This document shows positions 52,420 through 62,134 of a DNA stretch of 64,000 bases, in pieces. The DNA lies in NCBI RefSeq assembly GCF_025506275.1, contig NZ_QYCP01000076.1:1-64000 (forward strand). The letters are read 5' to 3'. The stretch is from Brevibacterium permense (GTDB lineage Bacteria; Actinomycetota; Actinomycetes; Actinomycetales; Brevibacteriaceae). The stretch's first letter is position 1. The number at the start of each line of letters is the position of its first letter. The notes below the pieces were generated by a model. It was given only the letters and a program-made list of their open reading frames with translations. It made no database searches and was not told where the DNA came from. Position numbers and translations under genes: made by a program.

Positions 52420-53184
52420 TCAGTCCTCGCCCGGGCCGACCTGCGTGGACTGCGCGTCCCCGCCACCGGAGCCGGTCGTCTCCGCCGTTTCCGAATCGGC
52501 CGTCTCGACCTGAGCACCACGGCCGAATTCGGGGCGTCCGTCGACGAGTCGCCTCGGCGCATCGACGGGGCGGAACTCCACCGGCGTCCCCGCCGCTTCG
52601 GCGCGCAGCACCCGGTCGACCTGGAAGATCGCAAGCTGGGCGATCGCGTTGGTGATCCGTCCATCGGTCACGGCTTCGAGTGCTTCGTCGATGCCGACCC
52701 AAGCGTAGCGGAACCCTGCCTCTTCTTCGCCGCGTTCGTGACGGTCGGCTTCGGGAACAGAGGACAGCCCGCGTGCCAGGTAGAGACGCATCGTCTCGGA
52801 GCTGCCGCCCGGTGTCAGGCAGGAGTCGCTGAGGACGTCCCAATGGTCGGCCGTGAGGTCGGCTTCCTCGACCAGTTCCCTCTTCGCCGCATTGAGCGGG
52901 TCCTCTCCGGGGACGTCGAGCAGACCGGCCGGGACCTCCCACAGCCTGGCTCGGACGGGATGCCGGTACTGCTGGGCCAGCAGGATCCGCTGCTCGTCAT
53001 CGACGACGGCCACGCCGACGGCACCGGTGTGCGCCATGAGATCGCGAACGAGCCCGGACGCCTCGGGCAGGTCGAAGGTCTCCCTGCGGATATCCCACAC
53101 TGCGCCTTCGTAGACGACCTCGGAGTTGGTGATCGGTGGGATCACCGGATCGTCCTGCAGGATCTCATCGTGCTGAGTGCTCAT
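52420..53184 (-). CDS. NUDIX hydrolase (ADP-ribose pyrophosphatase type)
   Basis: 254 residues with a Nudix box GLLDVPGEDPLNAAKREL followed by VEEADL (GX5EX7REUXEE) and the conserved upstream LLAQQYRHPVRARLWEVPAG region of ADP-ribose pyrophosphatases. The C-terminal 60 residues are low complexity. Hydrolyses ADP-ribose or a similar nucleoside diphosphate sugar. ATG 53184 has GGGAGG at spacing 6, so the longer frame from 53250 is rejected. Between pyrG and xerD as in mycobacteria (Rv1700). Confidence 0.92.
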   Translation of the reverse strand: MSTQHDEILQDDPVIPPITNSEVVYEGAVWDIRRETFDLPEASGLVRDLMAHTGAVGVAVVDDEQRILLAQQYRHPVRARLWEVPAGLLDVPGEDPLNAAKRELVEEADLTADHWDVLSDSCLTPGGSSETMRLYLARGLSSVPEADRHERGEEEAGFRYAWVGIDEALEAVTDGRITNAIAQLAIFQVDRVLRAEAAGTPVEFRPVDAPRRLVDGRPEFGRGAQVETADSETAETTGSGGGDAQSTQVGPGED

Positions 53185-53272
53185 CGGCTGCCTCCCGAAA
53201 CTCGACGGTGGTGGAACGGCGAATGCCGCCGGCGCTCTGGCCGACGGCATTCGCTGTGACGATGGACAACGG

Positions 53273-54964
53273 TCACTGACGCTCGAGGGCGGCGGCGACC
53301 AGACCCGCGAACAGCGGATGCGGAGAGGTCGGACGCGACTTCAGCTCGGGGTGCGCCTGAGTGGAGACGTAGAACGGGTGTTTCTCGTGCGGCAGTTCGA
53401 CGAATTCGACGAGCTCACCGTTCGGTGAGGTTCCGGAGAACTCGAGCCCCGCCTCGGCGAGCTGGTCCCTGTAGGTGTTGTTGACCTCGTAGCGGTGACG
53501 GTGACGCTCACTGATCGTCGTGTCCCCGTACACGCCGGCCACGACGCTGCCTTCGGTGAGCTTGGCTTCGTAGGTGCCCAGACGCATGGTGCCGCCCAGG
53601 TCGCCTTCGCCTTCGACGATCGAGAGCTGCTCGGCCATGGTCGCGATGACCGGAGCCGTGGTCTCGGGGTCGAATTCGGACGACGAGGCCGCCTCGATGC
53701 CGGCGACATTGCGCGCGTACTCGATGACCATGCACTGCAGACCCAGGCACAGGCCGAGGGTCGGAACGCCGTTGGTGCGGGTGTACTCGAGTGCGCCGAG
53801 CTTGCCCTCGATGCCGCGGATGCCGAAGCCGCCGGGCACGCAGATCGCGTCGAGGCCGGACAGTGCCGACTCGGCTCCGGCTTCGGTGGAGCAGTCATCG
53901 GACTGGATCCACTTGATCTTGACCTTCGCGTCGTTGGCGAAGCCGCCGTGGCGCAGCGCCTCGGTGACGGAGAGGTAGGCGTCGGGCAGGTCGATGTACT
54001 TGCCGACGATGCCGATGGTGACTTCCCGGGACGGGTTGTGCACGCGTTCGAGTACCCAGTCCCACTTCGTCCAGTCGACGTCGCGGAAGGGCAGGTTGAG
54101 GTTGCGGATGACGAACACGTCGAGGCCGCCGTCGTGGAGGACCTTCGGAATGTCGTAGATGCTCGGGGCGTCGACGCAGGACACTACAGCTTCGGTCTCG
54201 ACGTCGCAGGCGCCGGCGATCTTCGCGCGGATCGAATCCGGCAGCTCGCGGTCGGAGCGGAGTACGATCGCATCCGGCTGGATGCCGATGGAGCGCAGGG
54301 TGGCCACCGAGTGCTGGGTCGGCTTCGTCTTCAGCTCTCCGGAGGGCCCGAGGTAGGGCACGAGGGAGACGTGGATGAAGAACACGTTGTCCCGGCCGAT
54401 GTCATGACGGACCTGGCGGGCAGCCTCGAGGAAGGGCTGGGATTCGATATCGCCGACGGTGCCGCCGATCTCGGTGATGATGACGTCCGGACGGTCCGCC
54501 TCGGGGCGTTCGGCCTGGGCACGCATCCGCGCCTTGATCTCATCGGTGATGTGCGGGATGACCTGGACTGTGTCACCGAGGTACGCACCGCGGCGCTCCT
54601 TCGCGATGACCGAGGAGTAGATCTGTCCGGTGGTCACATTCGCTGCGCCGTCGAGATCGTTGTCGAGGAAGCGCTCGTAATGGCCGATGTCGAGGTCGGT
54701 CTCGGCACCATCCTCGGTGACGAAGACTTCACCATGCTGGAAGGGGTTCATCGTGCCGGGATCCACGTTGAGGTAGGGATCCAGCTTCTGCATGGCCACG
54801 GTGAGGCCGCGCTGCGTGAGCAGATGGCCGAGGCTCGATGCCGTCAGACCCTTGCCCAACGAGGAGGCGACGCCTCCCGTGACGAAGATGTGCTTTGCCG
54901 TATGTGTGCCGCCTGGGCCAGTTCGATTCACCACGGGATTTGATTCTATCAAAGTCCGGCTCAC
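53273..54964 (-). CDS. pyrG: CTP synthase
   Basis: 563 residues. N-terminal synthase domain ([20 protein letters not shown]) and C-terminal glutamine amidotransferase with the nucleophile Cys in [10 protein letters not shown] and His/Glu near the end ([11 protein letters not shown]). Makes CTP from UTP and glutamine. GTG 54964 overlaps the upstream glycosyltransferase stop (GTGA); GTG codons at 54934 and 54931 are alternatives closer to the family's usual N-terminus. Works in one pathway with Cmk encoded in the same run. Confidence 0.95.
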   Translation of the reverse strand: MSRTLIESNPVVNRTGPGGTHTAKHIFVTGGVASSLGKGLTASSLGHLLTQRGLTVAMQKLDPYLNVDPGTMNPFQHGEVFVTEDGAETDLDIGHYERFLDNDLDGAANVTTGQIYSSVIAKERRGAYLGDTVQVIPHITDEIKARMRAQAERPEADRPDVIITEIGGTVGDIESQPFLEAARQVRHDIGRDNVFFIHVSLVPYLGPSGELKTKPTQHSVATLRSIGIQPDAIVLRSDRELPDSIRAKIAGACDVETEAVVSCVDAPSIYDIPKVLHDGGLDVFVIRNLNLPFRDVDWTKWDWVLERVHNPSREVTIGIVGKYIDLPDAYLSVTEALRHGGFANDAKVKIKWIQSDDCSTEAGAESALSGLDAICVPGGFGIRGIEGKLGALEYTRTNGVPTLGLCLGLQCMVIEYARNVAGIEAASSSEFDPETTAPVIATMAEQLSIVEGEGDLGGTMRLGTYEAKLTEGSVVAGVYGDTTISERHRHRYEVNNTYRDQLAEAGLEFSGTSPNGELVEFVELPHEKHPFYVSTQAHPELKSRPTSPHPLFAGLVAAALERQ

Positions 54965-56097
54965 GAATCCGAGACGGCGTCGACCTCGGCGTACAGATCG
55001 AGCAGCGTCTCGGAGATCGCCGCACCGTTGCTCACGTCGATGACCCGCTTCTTGGCTGCCACAGCGGAGGTTCCGCGTCCGGCCGGGTCGTCGAGAAGAT
55101 GATTGATCTCACGCAGCAGCGCCTCCGTGTCGTCGGCGGGAACGGCCTTCGCGGCTTCACCCCAGATGCCGGCGCGGCGTTCGCTGCCGATGAAGACCGC
55201 GGGCTTCGACAGCTGCATGAGGTCTTCGTGGGACAGTCCCGTCATCGTCTCGCTGGCGATGACGACATCGGCGGCGGCCGCGACATCGACGAGGTCTCCG
55301 GCCGGTGCCACGAGGACTCCGCGGTCGGAGAATTCGCGGGAGATCGTCGAGCGGTCCTTGCCGGTGCCGGTGAGGACGAAGACGACCTTGCGGTCGCGGC
55401 GGCGCTGGTTGATCTGGTCGGCGGCGTCGAGGACCGTCGCCAGGGCAGTGTGGTCACGCAGCGCGATGGGGCTTGCGACCATCCAGGTTCCTTGCGCGAG
55501 GCCGAGTTCGCGACGGACCTCGGCGCGCGGGGTGCGGACCGTGAGGTCGGCGTCGATGTCCGGGTGGACGAGTTCGGCGCGTTCGACGACCGGGACGCGG
55601 CCGCCGTAGTAGTCGACGACGGGTTCGGTCGTGCCGAGCACTGCGGTGGCCGTGCGGCCGACGATCTCGGCTCCGGTCTTCTCGATGACGTTGGCGGAGT
55701 CGAAGGATTCGATGGTGGCGACGACCTTCGGGTGCAGGCGGGCGGGCAGACCGGTGAAGGCCAGTCCGGCGAGCGTCGCCGCATGCAGTCCGTGCGCGTG
55801 GACGATGTCCACGTGCTGGTAGTACTTGTGAAGAGTGAAGGCGGAGCCGGGGTCAGCGGTCGTGAGTCGGCGACGGGCGGTGAGTTCGATCTCGCGGAAT
55901 TCGCCGGCCAGTTCCTCAGGGACTCCGAAGGTACCCAGCAGTGACCGGTGCGCGGCGACGGCGACCTTGAAACCGGCCCGGAGGTGACCGAGCACGGCGA
56001 GCTTCGCCACTTCGACGACGGGACCGGTGGTATCGGCGAGCACGTGCAGAATCCTCGTGTCTGCGCTCAGTGGGTTGACCTCGCCGGATTCGCTCAT
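54961..56097 (-). CDS. GT4-family glycosyltransferase-like protein
   Basis: 378 residues with the GT-B fold order: N-terminal [20 protein letters not shown] region, a central hinge, and a C-terminal nucleotide-sugar-like half ([20 protein letters not shown]). The EX7E motif is blurred ([20 protein letters not shown]), so donor binding may differ from typical GT4 enzymes. Second glycosyltransferase after MurJ and PNPT, coupled to pyrG by 4 bp. Acceptor unknown. Confidence 0.78.
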   Translation of the reverse strand: MSESGEVNPLSADTRILHVLADTTGPVVEVAKLAVLGHLRAGFKVAVAAHRSLLGTFGVPEELAGEFREIELTARRRLTTADPGSAFTLHKYYQHVDIVHAHGLHAATLAGLAFTGLPARLHPKVVATIESFDSANVIEKTGAEIVGRTATAVLGTTEPVVDYYGGRVPVVERAELVHPDIDADLTVRTPRAEVRRELGLAQGTWMVASPIALRDHTALATVLDAADQINQRRRDRKVVFVLTGTGKDRSTISREFSDRGVLVAPAGDLVDVAAAADVVIASETMTGLSHEDLMQLSKPAVFIGSERRAGIWGEAAKAVPADDTEALLREINHLLDDPAGRGTSAVAAKKRVIDVSNGAAISETLLDLYAEVDAVSDS

Positions 56098-56130
56098 TTC
56101 CTCATCCTCTTCTTTCGTTCGACGCTGCTT

Positions 56131-57279
56131 CTAGCCTACCTGGGCAGGCACGAGTTCCGTGTAAAGACCTGCGAGTTCTTCGGCAACTTCCCTCTCATCG
56201 GGAAGCTCCCCTCCGCGTGCCCGTGCCCTGGTTCCGAGCTCTGCGCGGCGGGCAGGATCGACGGCGAGTTCAGCCACGGCTGCGGCGAAGGCGGCATCGT
56301 CGTCATGGTCGATCAGTATCCCCGCGTCGCCGACGAGTTCGGCGCTGCCGCCGGTGGCGGTGGCCACGATCGCCTTGCCGGAGATGAGCGCCTCCTGGAG
56401 CACGAGCGCCCGGGCCTCCCACACGCTGGTGAGCGCGTAGATGTCCGCAGCGGCCGCGAGTTCGGCGATGTCATCACGGGGTCCGAGGAAATGCAGGGCC
56501 GGAATCGCCGAGGCGGCTGCGGCGTCGTCGTACTGAGCGCGGACGTCGGCGAGCACCTCCTCATCGGCGGCACCGGCGATGAGGGCGACGATCTCGCCCT
56601 GGTGGTTCTCCTCGCCGATGCGGCCGAGTGCGCGCACGAGCATCGGGTAGTTCTTCTGTTTGGCGACGCGACCGACGGCAAGGACGATCAGGGCTCCGGG
56701 ATCGAAGTCGAACTCCTCTGCCAATCTCGCGCGGGTGGCGGCGGCCGCCTCGACGGATACGGGGGTCACCTCGGGGGCGGCGGCCGGGAGGAACCGGGCG
56801 GTCTGCGCTCCGAGTTCGCGGGCGCGGTCGACGAGGTCGGTGCTCGCGCCGAGGACGAGGTCGGCCCCGCGGGCGAGCATCGTCTCGACTCGGGTTTCGA
56901 CCCGTCCACGCAGTCCCTGCCCGCTGGCCTGGTTGTGGAGGCTGAGGACGAACTTCGGCGGGGTCTTCAGCGTGCGCAGGGTCAGCAGAGTGATGAGCCC
57001 GGCCCGGAAACCGTGGGCGTGGACGATCTGCGGGGAGAAGCTGCGCAGCAGTGTGCGCTGCCGACGGATGAGGGCGGCGTCGGAGGCGCCGATTCCGGTG
57101 CCGAGTTCGAGGACGCCGAACCGGACTCCGGGCAGCAGCGAGAAGCCGAAGTGTTCGTCGGTGGCGGCCGGTCCGATGACGCCGATCTCATGTCCGGCGG
57201 CGGCGAGGTCACGGGCGAGTGCGTGCACGTGGGTGCCGACTCCCCCGGTCGAGGTGCCGATGGTGAAGACGATTCTCAT
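56131..57279 (-). CDS. GT4-family glycosyltransferase
   Basis: 382 residues, GT-B fold. GTSTGGVGTHVHALARDLAA opens the acceptor domain, VGRVAKQKNYPMLVRALGRI and the EX7E segment EARALVLQEALISGKAIVAT with TGGSAEL form the retaining donor site. Likely transfers a sugar to a lipid-linked or surface acceptor on the cytoplasmic face. Overlaps the MurJ stop by 4 bp and precedes a second, more diverged glycosyltransferase by 33 bp, so all belong to one transcript. Confidence 0.85.
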   Translation of the reverse strand: MRIVFTIGTSTGGVGTHVHALARDLAAAGHEIGVIGPAATDEHFGFSLLPGVRFGVLELGTGIGASDAALIRRQRTLLRSFSPQIVHAHGFRAGLITLLTLRTLKTPPKFVLSLHNQASGQGLRGRVETRVETMLARGADLVLGASTDLVDRARELGAQTARFLPAAAPEVTPVSVEAAAATRARLAEEFDFDPGALIVLAVGRVAKQKNYPMLVRALGRIGEENHQGEIVALIAGAADEEVLADVRAQYDDAAAASAIPALHFLGPRDDIAELAAAADIYALTSVWEARALVLQEALISGKAIVATATGGSAELVGDAGILIDHDDDAAFAAAVAELAVDPARRAELGTRARARGGELPDEREVAEELAGLYTELVPAQVG

Positions 57280-59033
57280 GAGTCTTCCTCCCTGTCGGTG
57301 TCGCTGGTTCTGTCGGTGTCGCTGGGTCCGTGGTCTCTGTTCTGCGCTTCAGCGGCGTGCACGGTCGTTTCGTCGTTGACGCCGGCCCGGTTCCGGTCGG
57401 CGAGCAGGCCGCGGATTTCGCCGAGGAACCCGCGGTCGACGACGAGCACGATGAGTCCGAAGACGATGCAGCCGAGGAGGGCTGCGACTATTCCGGCGAT
57501 GACTGCGGAGCTTGCGGAGTTGTCGAGGAGTCCCGCGAACCACTGCGAGGTGACGACTCCGGCGGTGCCTGCGACGATGGCGGCCCCGAGTGCGAGCAGC
57601 GACCGACGTCCTACGAGGGCGAGTCCGGTGGGGCCGAGGACGCGGCGCATGTTCACGAGCAGGAACACTCCGGCGACGGTCATGCCCAGCACATATCCGC
57701 TGCAGATGCAGATGAGGGTCAGTCCGGGATTGCCGTTCGAGCCGGTGACGAGGATGGCTCCGACCATGCCGACGATGACGAGGATCCACCCCGTCGTCGT
57801 GGCTGCCGCCGAATAGCGGGAGCGTTCCACCGCATAGAAGACGCGGGTGCCCCACGCCACGAAGGACCACCCGGGCACGGCCAAAGCCATGACCATGATC
57901 GCCGTGGCCATGGAGTCGAAGGGGGCAGCGGATTCGCTTTCGGCGTCGATGGCGATGAAGAAGGTCTGCAGGGGGCCTGCGGCCGAGGCCAGGATGACGG
58001 CGCCGAGTCCGCCGATGGCGATGATGAGCGCTGTCGTCGTCGAGGTCACCGACCGCATCCGCGCCCCGGCTTCCGCACGTCTGTGCTCGGTCGCCTCGGG
58101 GTCGGTGGATCGTCCCACCCAGGTCGACAAGGTCGGGAAGACCACCGTCGCCACGGTCACGGCGAGCACCGCGTAGGGCAGCAGGTAGACGGCGTTGATG
58201 TAGCTGAAGAGCACGAGCGTGCCGTCCCCACCGACATGGTTGGCCAGGCTCAGGGTCGCGAGCACGGCGGCCTGCTGGGCGAGCAGGGCTGACATTCCGG
58301 CTCCGGCCAGGCGCAGAGCACGGTGGGCGACTCCGGGTGGGAAGGAGAAGGTGGGACGCAGCTTCAGCCCGGTCGTGGCCATCGGCAGGGCGAGCGGCAG
58401 CGCCAGGGCCGCGACGCCGACGGTGGTGCCCCAGCCGAGCCAGCCGAGGTGGGTCTGCCAGGTATCGTCGCTGCCGCCGACGGAACTGTAGGCGATATAG
58501 CTGCCGATGACGATGAGGCTGGAGAGCAGCGGGGCGAACGCCGGCCACAGGAACTTCCGGTGGGCCTGCAGCACTCCGGTGAGCACGGCCCCGATTCCGT
58601 AGAGGACGAGCTGCGGGGAGAACATGAGCAGCAGCTCCACGGTCGCCTGCACTCCTGCGGCGCTCGTCTTCGTGTCGACGAGGATCCTCGCGATCTGCGG
58701 GGCGAACACGGCCAGCAGGATCGACAGGGGCAAGGTGACGCTGACCGCCCAGGTCAGCAGGCCGGAGGCGATGTGTCCGGCGGTCTCCCGGTCCGATCTG
58801 GCCAGCGGCACTGCAAGCAGCGGGATGACCGCCCCGGCCAGGGCGCCTCCGGCGACGACCTCGAAGAGGATGTTCGGGACCTGGTTGGCACTCTGGTAGG
58901 CGGTGCCGACGGTGCCGGCACCCACGTTTGCCGAGAACACCAGCCAGCGTAAGAAGCCGACCAGTCGGGTCAGCATGGTGATGATCGATACGAGCAGCGC
59001 CGTGGAGGCGAGGACTCGAACGAGCTTGTTCAC
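57276..59033 (-). CDS. MurJ-family lipid-linked oligosaccharide flippase
   Basis: 585 residues with about 14 membrane helices, the MVF/MurJ family: STALLVSIITMLTRLVGFLR opening, then NVGAGTVGTAYQSANQVPNI. Flips lipid II or another polyprenyl-linked glycan across the membrane. The usual actinobacterial MurJ with a kinase-like C-terminal domain is elsewhere in most genomes, so this may be a second flippase for the glycan made by its neighbours. It overlaps the PNPT-type gene and the GT4 gene by 4 bp each. Start is GTG. Confidence 0.87.
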   Translation of the reverse strand: MNKLVRVLASTALLVSIITMLTRLVGFLRWLVFSANVGAGTVGTAYQSANQVPNILFEVVAGGALAGAVIPLLAVPLARSDRETAGHIASGLLTWAVSVTLPLSILLAVFAPQIARILVDTKTSAAGVQATVELLLMFSPQLVLYGIGAVLTGVLQAHRKFLWPAFAPLLSSLIVIGSYIAYSSVGGSDDTWQTHLGWLGWGTTVGVAALALPLALPMATTGLKLRPTFSFPPGVAHRALRLAGAGMSALLAQQAAVLATLSLANHVGGDGTLVLFSYINAVYLLPYAVLAVTVATVVFPTLSTWVGRSTDPEATEHRRAEAGARMRSVTSTTTALIIAIGGLGAVILASAAGPLQTFFIAIDAESESAAPFDSMATAIMVMALAVPGWSFVAWGTRVFYAVERSRYSAAATTTGWILVIVGMVGAILVTGSNGNPGLTLICICSGYVLGMTVAGVFLLVNMRRVLGPTGLALVGRRSLLALGAAIVAGTAGVVTSQWFAGLLDNSASSAVIAGIVAALLGCIVFGLIVLVVDRGFLGEIRGLLADRNRAGVNDETTVHAAEAQNRDHGPSDTDRTSDTDREEDS

Positions 59034-59899
59034 TTATCCTCGCGGCCGAACGAGTCGATCTCCCGCAGTCCCGGAGTCGATTCGATGACGGAGGTGAAGG
59101 AGACCTTCTCGCTGGCCAGTGTGAGCCCGGCGAGCACAGCGAGGATGAGGCGTCGCTGTGCCGGTGTGGCGGTTTCGGCGAGGATCACGCCGATCGCCGC
59201 TCCCAGGGCATTGGCTCCGGTATCGCCGAGCATCGCATCACCGGCGAGGTCGTCGGGCCAGGCTGCGGCCGTAGCTCCCGCGATCGCTCCGGCTGGTGCC
59301 CAGGACACGCGGCGATGGTGGTCGGTGAAGGCCAGGGTCAGTGCTCCGGCCTTGAGCGCCCGGCCCGGCCGCAGGTCGAGGAGGTTGAACAGGTTCGCAG
59401 AGCCCGCGATCACTCCCCCGGTGACGATGACATCCGCGGTGGCCGCGTACCAGGGCCGGTCGCTTGTCGTGTGCGTGGAGCCGAAGAGCCCGGAGGCCCG
59501 CGTGCGGCTGCGCAGGATCGCGGCGGCCGCGATCGAGGCGAGCGGAATGCCGGTGACCTTGATGGCCCCGGTCGTGATCTCCCCGCGGACCAGGGCCGAC
59601 AGATGACCGCGCAGTCCTTTGGAGGATCCGGATTCGCAGAAGTCGTCGACTGCGCCGAGGCTGCCCGCCGCGGCCGTGGCCAGCAGGGTCGCCGACCGCT
59701 GCCGAGGATCTTCGATGAGCAGGCTGCCGGCCAGCAGTCCCGCCGCGACGGCAGGGCCTTCGGCGAGTGAGACGTCGTGTCCGGCGTGGTTGGTGCGCAC
59801 CACGGAATCGTGGGTGCGCAGCCGCGATCTGAGCACGGCTTTCGTCGCGGCGAAGCCGGCGAGTCCGGCGACGGCGGTGCTGACGATGGAGCGGATCAT
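59030..59899 (-). CDS. PNPT-family phosphoglycosyl transferase-like membrane protein (MraY/WecA superfamily)
   Basis: 289 residues, strongly hydrophobic. LGAVDDFCESGSSKGLRGH resembles the DDxxD region, NLFNLLDLRPGRALKAG the Asn-x-x-Asn-x-x-Asp active-site motif and LGDTGANALGA the Gly-Asp-x-Gly loop of MraY/WecA enzymes, which attach sugar-phosphate to undecaprenyl phosphate. Shorter than MraY (about 320-360), with an N-terminus that starts at the second helix. It would start a lipid-linked glycan finished by the two GT4 proteins and flipped by MurJ. Overlaps both neighbours by 4 bp. Confidence 0.78.
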   Translation of the reverse strand: MIRSIVSTAVAGLAGFAATKAVLRSRLRTHDSVVRTNHAGHDVSLAEGPAVAAGLLAGSLLIEDPRQRSATLLATAAAGSLGAVDDFCESGSSKGLRGHLSALVRGEITTGAIKVTGIPLASIAAAAILRSRTRASGLFGSTHTTSDRPWYAATADVIVTGGVIAGSANLFNLLDLRPGRALKAGALTLAFTDHHRRVSWAPAGAIAGATAAAWPDDLAGDAMLGDTGANALGAAIGVILAETATPAQRRLILAVLAGLTLASEKVSFTSVIESTPGLREIDSFGREDK

Positions 59900-60888
59900 T
59901 TCTCGTCTCCCTTCGGGGTGTCGTCGGACGGCTTCTCTTCGATCTTGCCCGGCAGGATGCCTTCGGCGTCCTCGGCGAATCCGAAGTGTCCGTGTTTTCC
60001 GGCCTCTCCGGAGGCCAGTGCCCGCACGGTGATGACGGGACCGGCGCCGAGGCCGAGGCCGTCGACGGTGCTGGCGCGGGACTTCTCCGTCCGCAGCACG
60101 TTGACGAGTCCGTTCTGTGCCGATCCGGCGTCGCCGGCGACGACCACCGAATCGGCTTCGGCGGTGAGCGCGGTGATGAAGTCGGTGACGAGGGTGCGGG
60201 TGCCCTTGTCGTCGGTGGCCTTCGGGCTGGGTTCAGTGTCCTCGGCGAGTGTCGAGTTCTCATCGTCGATGACGATGAACAGCGAGGTGGTCTTGTGGTC
60301 CGTGTCGGTGCGCAGACGGTCGGCTTCGACGAAGACGTCGTAGAGCTTCGCCGCCTGCTTCTCCGCATCGGCCTGATCGTCTTCGTCTTCGAGCATCGAG
60401 GCGTCCCCGGTCAGGGCGATGACGAGTGCGGCGCGGATCGCGGTCGAGTCGTCCTTCGGCAGGTGCGGCACGACGGTGCGCAGCCTCTTGAGGAACTGAG
60501 TGGAATCCTCGAGGCTGAGCGTGTTCGGCACGAACGAGACGTCGCCGGCGATGGTGCCGTCGGCTTCCTTGACCCGGTTGCTGACCTCTTCGACCTGTTC
60601 GGAGTCCGCCTCGGGGGCGGCGATGATGCTCACTTCCTGCCCGTCGAGGGTGCCGTCGATGAGTTCCGGGGCCGCGGCGGTGACGAATTCGTTCTGCTTG
60701 TCGATATTGCCCTTTGCGGCGTCGAGGTCGGAGCGCAGGTTGTCGCGGTCCGAGCGCAGCGCATCGACCTGGCTCTGCAGGGACTCCCCAATCGGTTCCT
60801 TCAGCGGTCCCGCGCCGAGGACGATGCCGACGGCGAGGGCGAGGAACACCGAGACGAGGGAGACGAGATGGTAGCGGAAATCAATCAC
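59896..60888 (-). CDS. steB: SteB/MctB-like copper transporter family protein
   Basis: 330 residues. N-terminal MIDFRYHLVSLVSVFLALAV helix then an Asp/Arg-rich coiled coil and an alpha/beta extracytoplasmic domain, the MctB (Rv1698) family. In corynebacteria SteB works with SteA at the division septum; in mycobacteria MctB was proposed to export copper. Overlaps steA by 8 bp and the PNPT gene by 4 bp. No metal-binding motif is obvious, so the septum role is favoured. The C-terminus is charged (EEKPSDDTPKGDEK). Confidence 0.88.
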   Translation of the reverse strand: MIDFRYHLVSLVSVFLALAVGIVLGAGPLKEPIGESLQSQVDALRSDRDNLRSDLDAAKGNIDKQNEFVTAAAPELIDGTLDGQEVSIIAAPEADSEQVEEVSNRVKEADGTIAGDVSFVPNTLSLEDSTQFLKRLRTVVPHLPKDDSTAIRAALVIALTGDASMLEDEDDQADAEKQAAKLYDVFVEADRLRTDTDHKTTSLFIVIDDENSTLAEDTEPSPKATDDKGTRTLVTDFITALTAEADSVVVAGDAGSAQNGLVNVLRTEKSRASTVDGLGLGAGPVITVRALASGEAGKHGHFGFAEDAEGILPGKIEEKPSDDTPKGDEK

Positions 60889-62119
60889 TGGTCAGTCCTT
60901 GGATGAGGCCGGCGGAGTCGGTGGGAGCTGCGGGGTCGCCGCCGAAGAGGGAGCCGATCCACCCGAAGAGGCCGTCGAGTTGGGCGCCGATGAGGCCGAG
61001 GAAGGTCTGTCCGGCCGAAGTCGCGGTCATCGCCACACCGAGGGCGACGAGTCCGGCGATGATGAGCACGGCCAGCTGCAGGCTGGAGATGCGCTGCCGG
61101 TAGAGCAGGGACACGCCCTTGGCGTCGATGAGCTTCGAGCCCACACGCAGTCGGGTGATGAAGGTCGAGGCCATGCCCTTGCGGCCCTTGTCGAGGAATT
61201 CCATGACGGTGTCGTGGGTGCCCACGGCGACGATGAGCTCGGCACCCTTGTCATCGGCGAGCAGCATGGCGATGTCCTCGCTCGTGCCCGAGGCCGCGAA
61301 GGCCACGCATTCGACTCCGAGGGCTTCGACCCGTTCGGTGCCGGGGGCGGTGCCGTCGCGGTAGGCGTGGACGACGATCTCGGCACCCGAGGTCAAGGCG
61401 GTGTCGGACACGGAGTCCATGTCCCCGACGATCATGTCCGGTCGGTAGCCGGCTTCGATGATGGCATCGGCTCCGCCGTCGACACCGATGAGCAGCGGCC
61501 GGTATTCGCGGATGTAGGAGGCCAGCATCGCCAGGTCCTCCTTGTAGTGGTATCCGCGGACGACGATGAGCACGTGCCGGTCGGTGAACTTCGTCTTCAC
61601 CTCGGGCACGACGAGTTCGGCCGAGAGCAGGTCGGAATCCTTGCGGATGTATTCGATCGTATTGTCGATGAAGTCCACGAGCACGGAGTTCATTCCGGCT
61701 TCGGCGGCGTGCATGTCCTCGGAGATCGTCTCGGCCGTCTGCAGGACTCCTGTGGCCACTTCGGTTTCGCCCGCGTAGACGGTGGCGCCCTCGATGGAGA
61801 TCTCGACGTTTTCGTCGACCGCGTCGAAGATGTCGGCTCCGGCGGCGTCGATGAGAGGGATGCCGGCGTCGACGATGATGCTCGGGCCGAGGTTCGGGTA
61901 GCGGCCGGAGATCGATTTGTCGGCGTTGATCACCGCGGCCGGCCGGCAGGCGACGAGGGCTTCGGCGGAGATGCGGTCGATATCGGAGTGCTTGATGATG
62001 GCGATGTCGCCTGCTTGGAGGCGTTTCGTCAGATTCTTCGTGCGTCGGTCCAGGCGGGCAGGGGCGGGGCCGAACCTGGTCGGTGCGGTGAGGTTCTCAC
62101 GGTGTCTGCGCACTTTCAT
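60881..62119 (-). CDS. steA: Cytokinetic ring protein SteA
   Basis: 412 residues. The middle part carries a thiamine-pyrophosphokinase-like fold (GVDGGADAIIEAGYRPDMIV then GDMDSVSD), the feature of SteA (Rv1697) proteins, and a C-terminal membrane helix (about 350-375) with a short Asp/Ser tail. SteA was described as a septal protein in Corynebacterium glutamicum. ATG 62119 has GGGCGG upstream. It precedes steB and follows recN, the conserved order. Confidence 0.92.
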   Translation of the reverse strand: MKVRRHRENLTAPTRFGPAPARLDRRTKNLTKRLQAGDIAIIKHSDIDRISAEALVACRPAAVINADKSISGRYPNLGPSIIVDAGIPLIDAAGADIFDAVDENVEISIEGATVYAGETEVATGVLQTAETISEDMHAAEAGMNSVLVDFIDNTIEYIRKDSDLLSAELVVPEVKTKFTDRHVLIVVRGYHYKEDLAMLASYIREYRPLLIGVDGGADAIIEAGYRPDMIVGDMDSVSDTALTSGAEIVVHAYRDGTAPGTERVEALGVECVAFAASGTSEDIAMLLADDKGAELIVAVGTHDTVMEFLDKGRKGMASTFITRLRVGSKLIDAKGVSLLYRQRISSLQLAVLIIAGLVALGVAMTATSAGQTFLGLIGAQLDGLFGWIGSLFGGDPAAPTDSAGLIQGLTSD

Positions 62120-62134
62120 GGTCCGCCCATTCTC

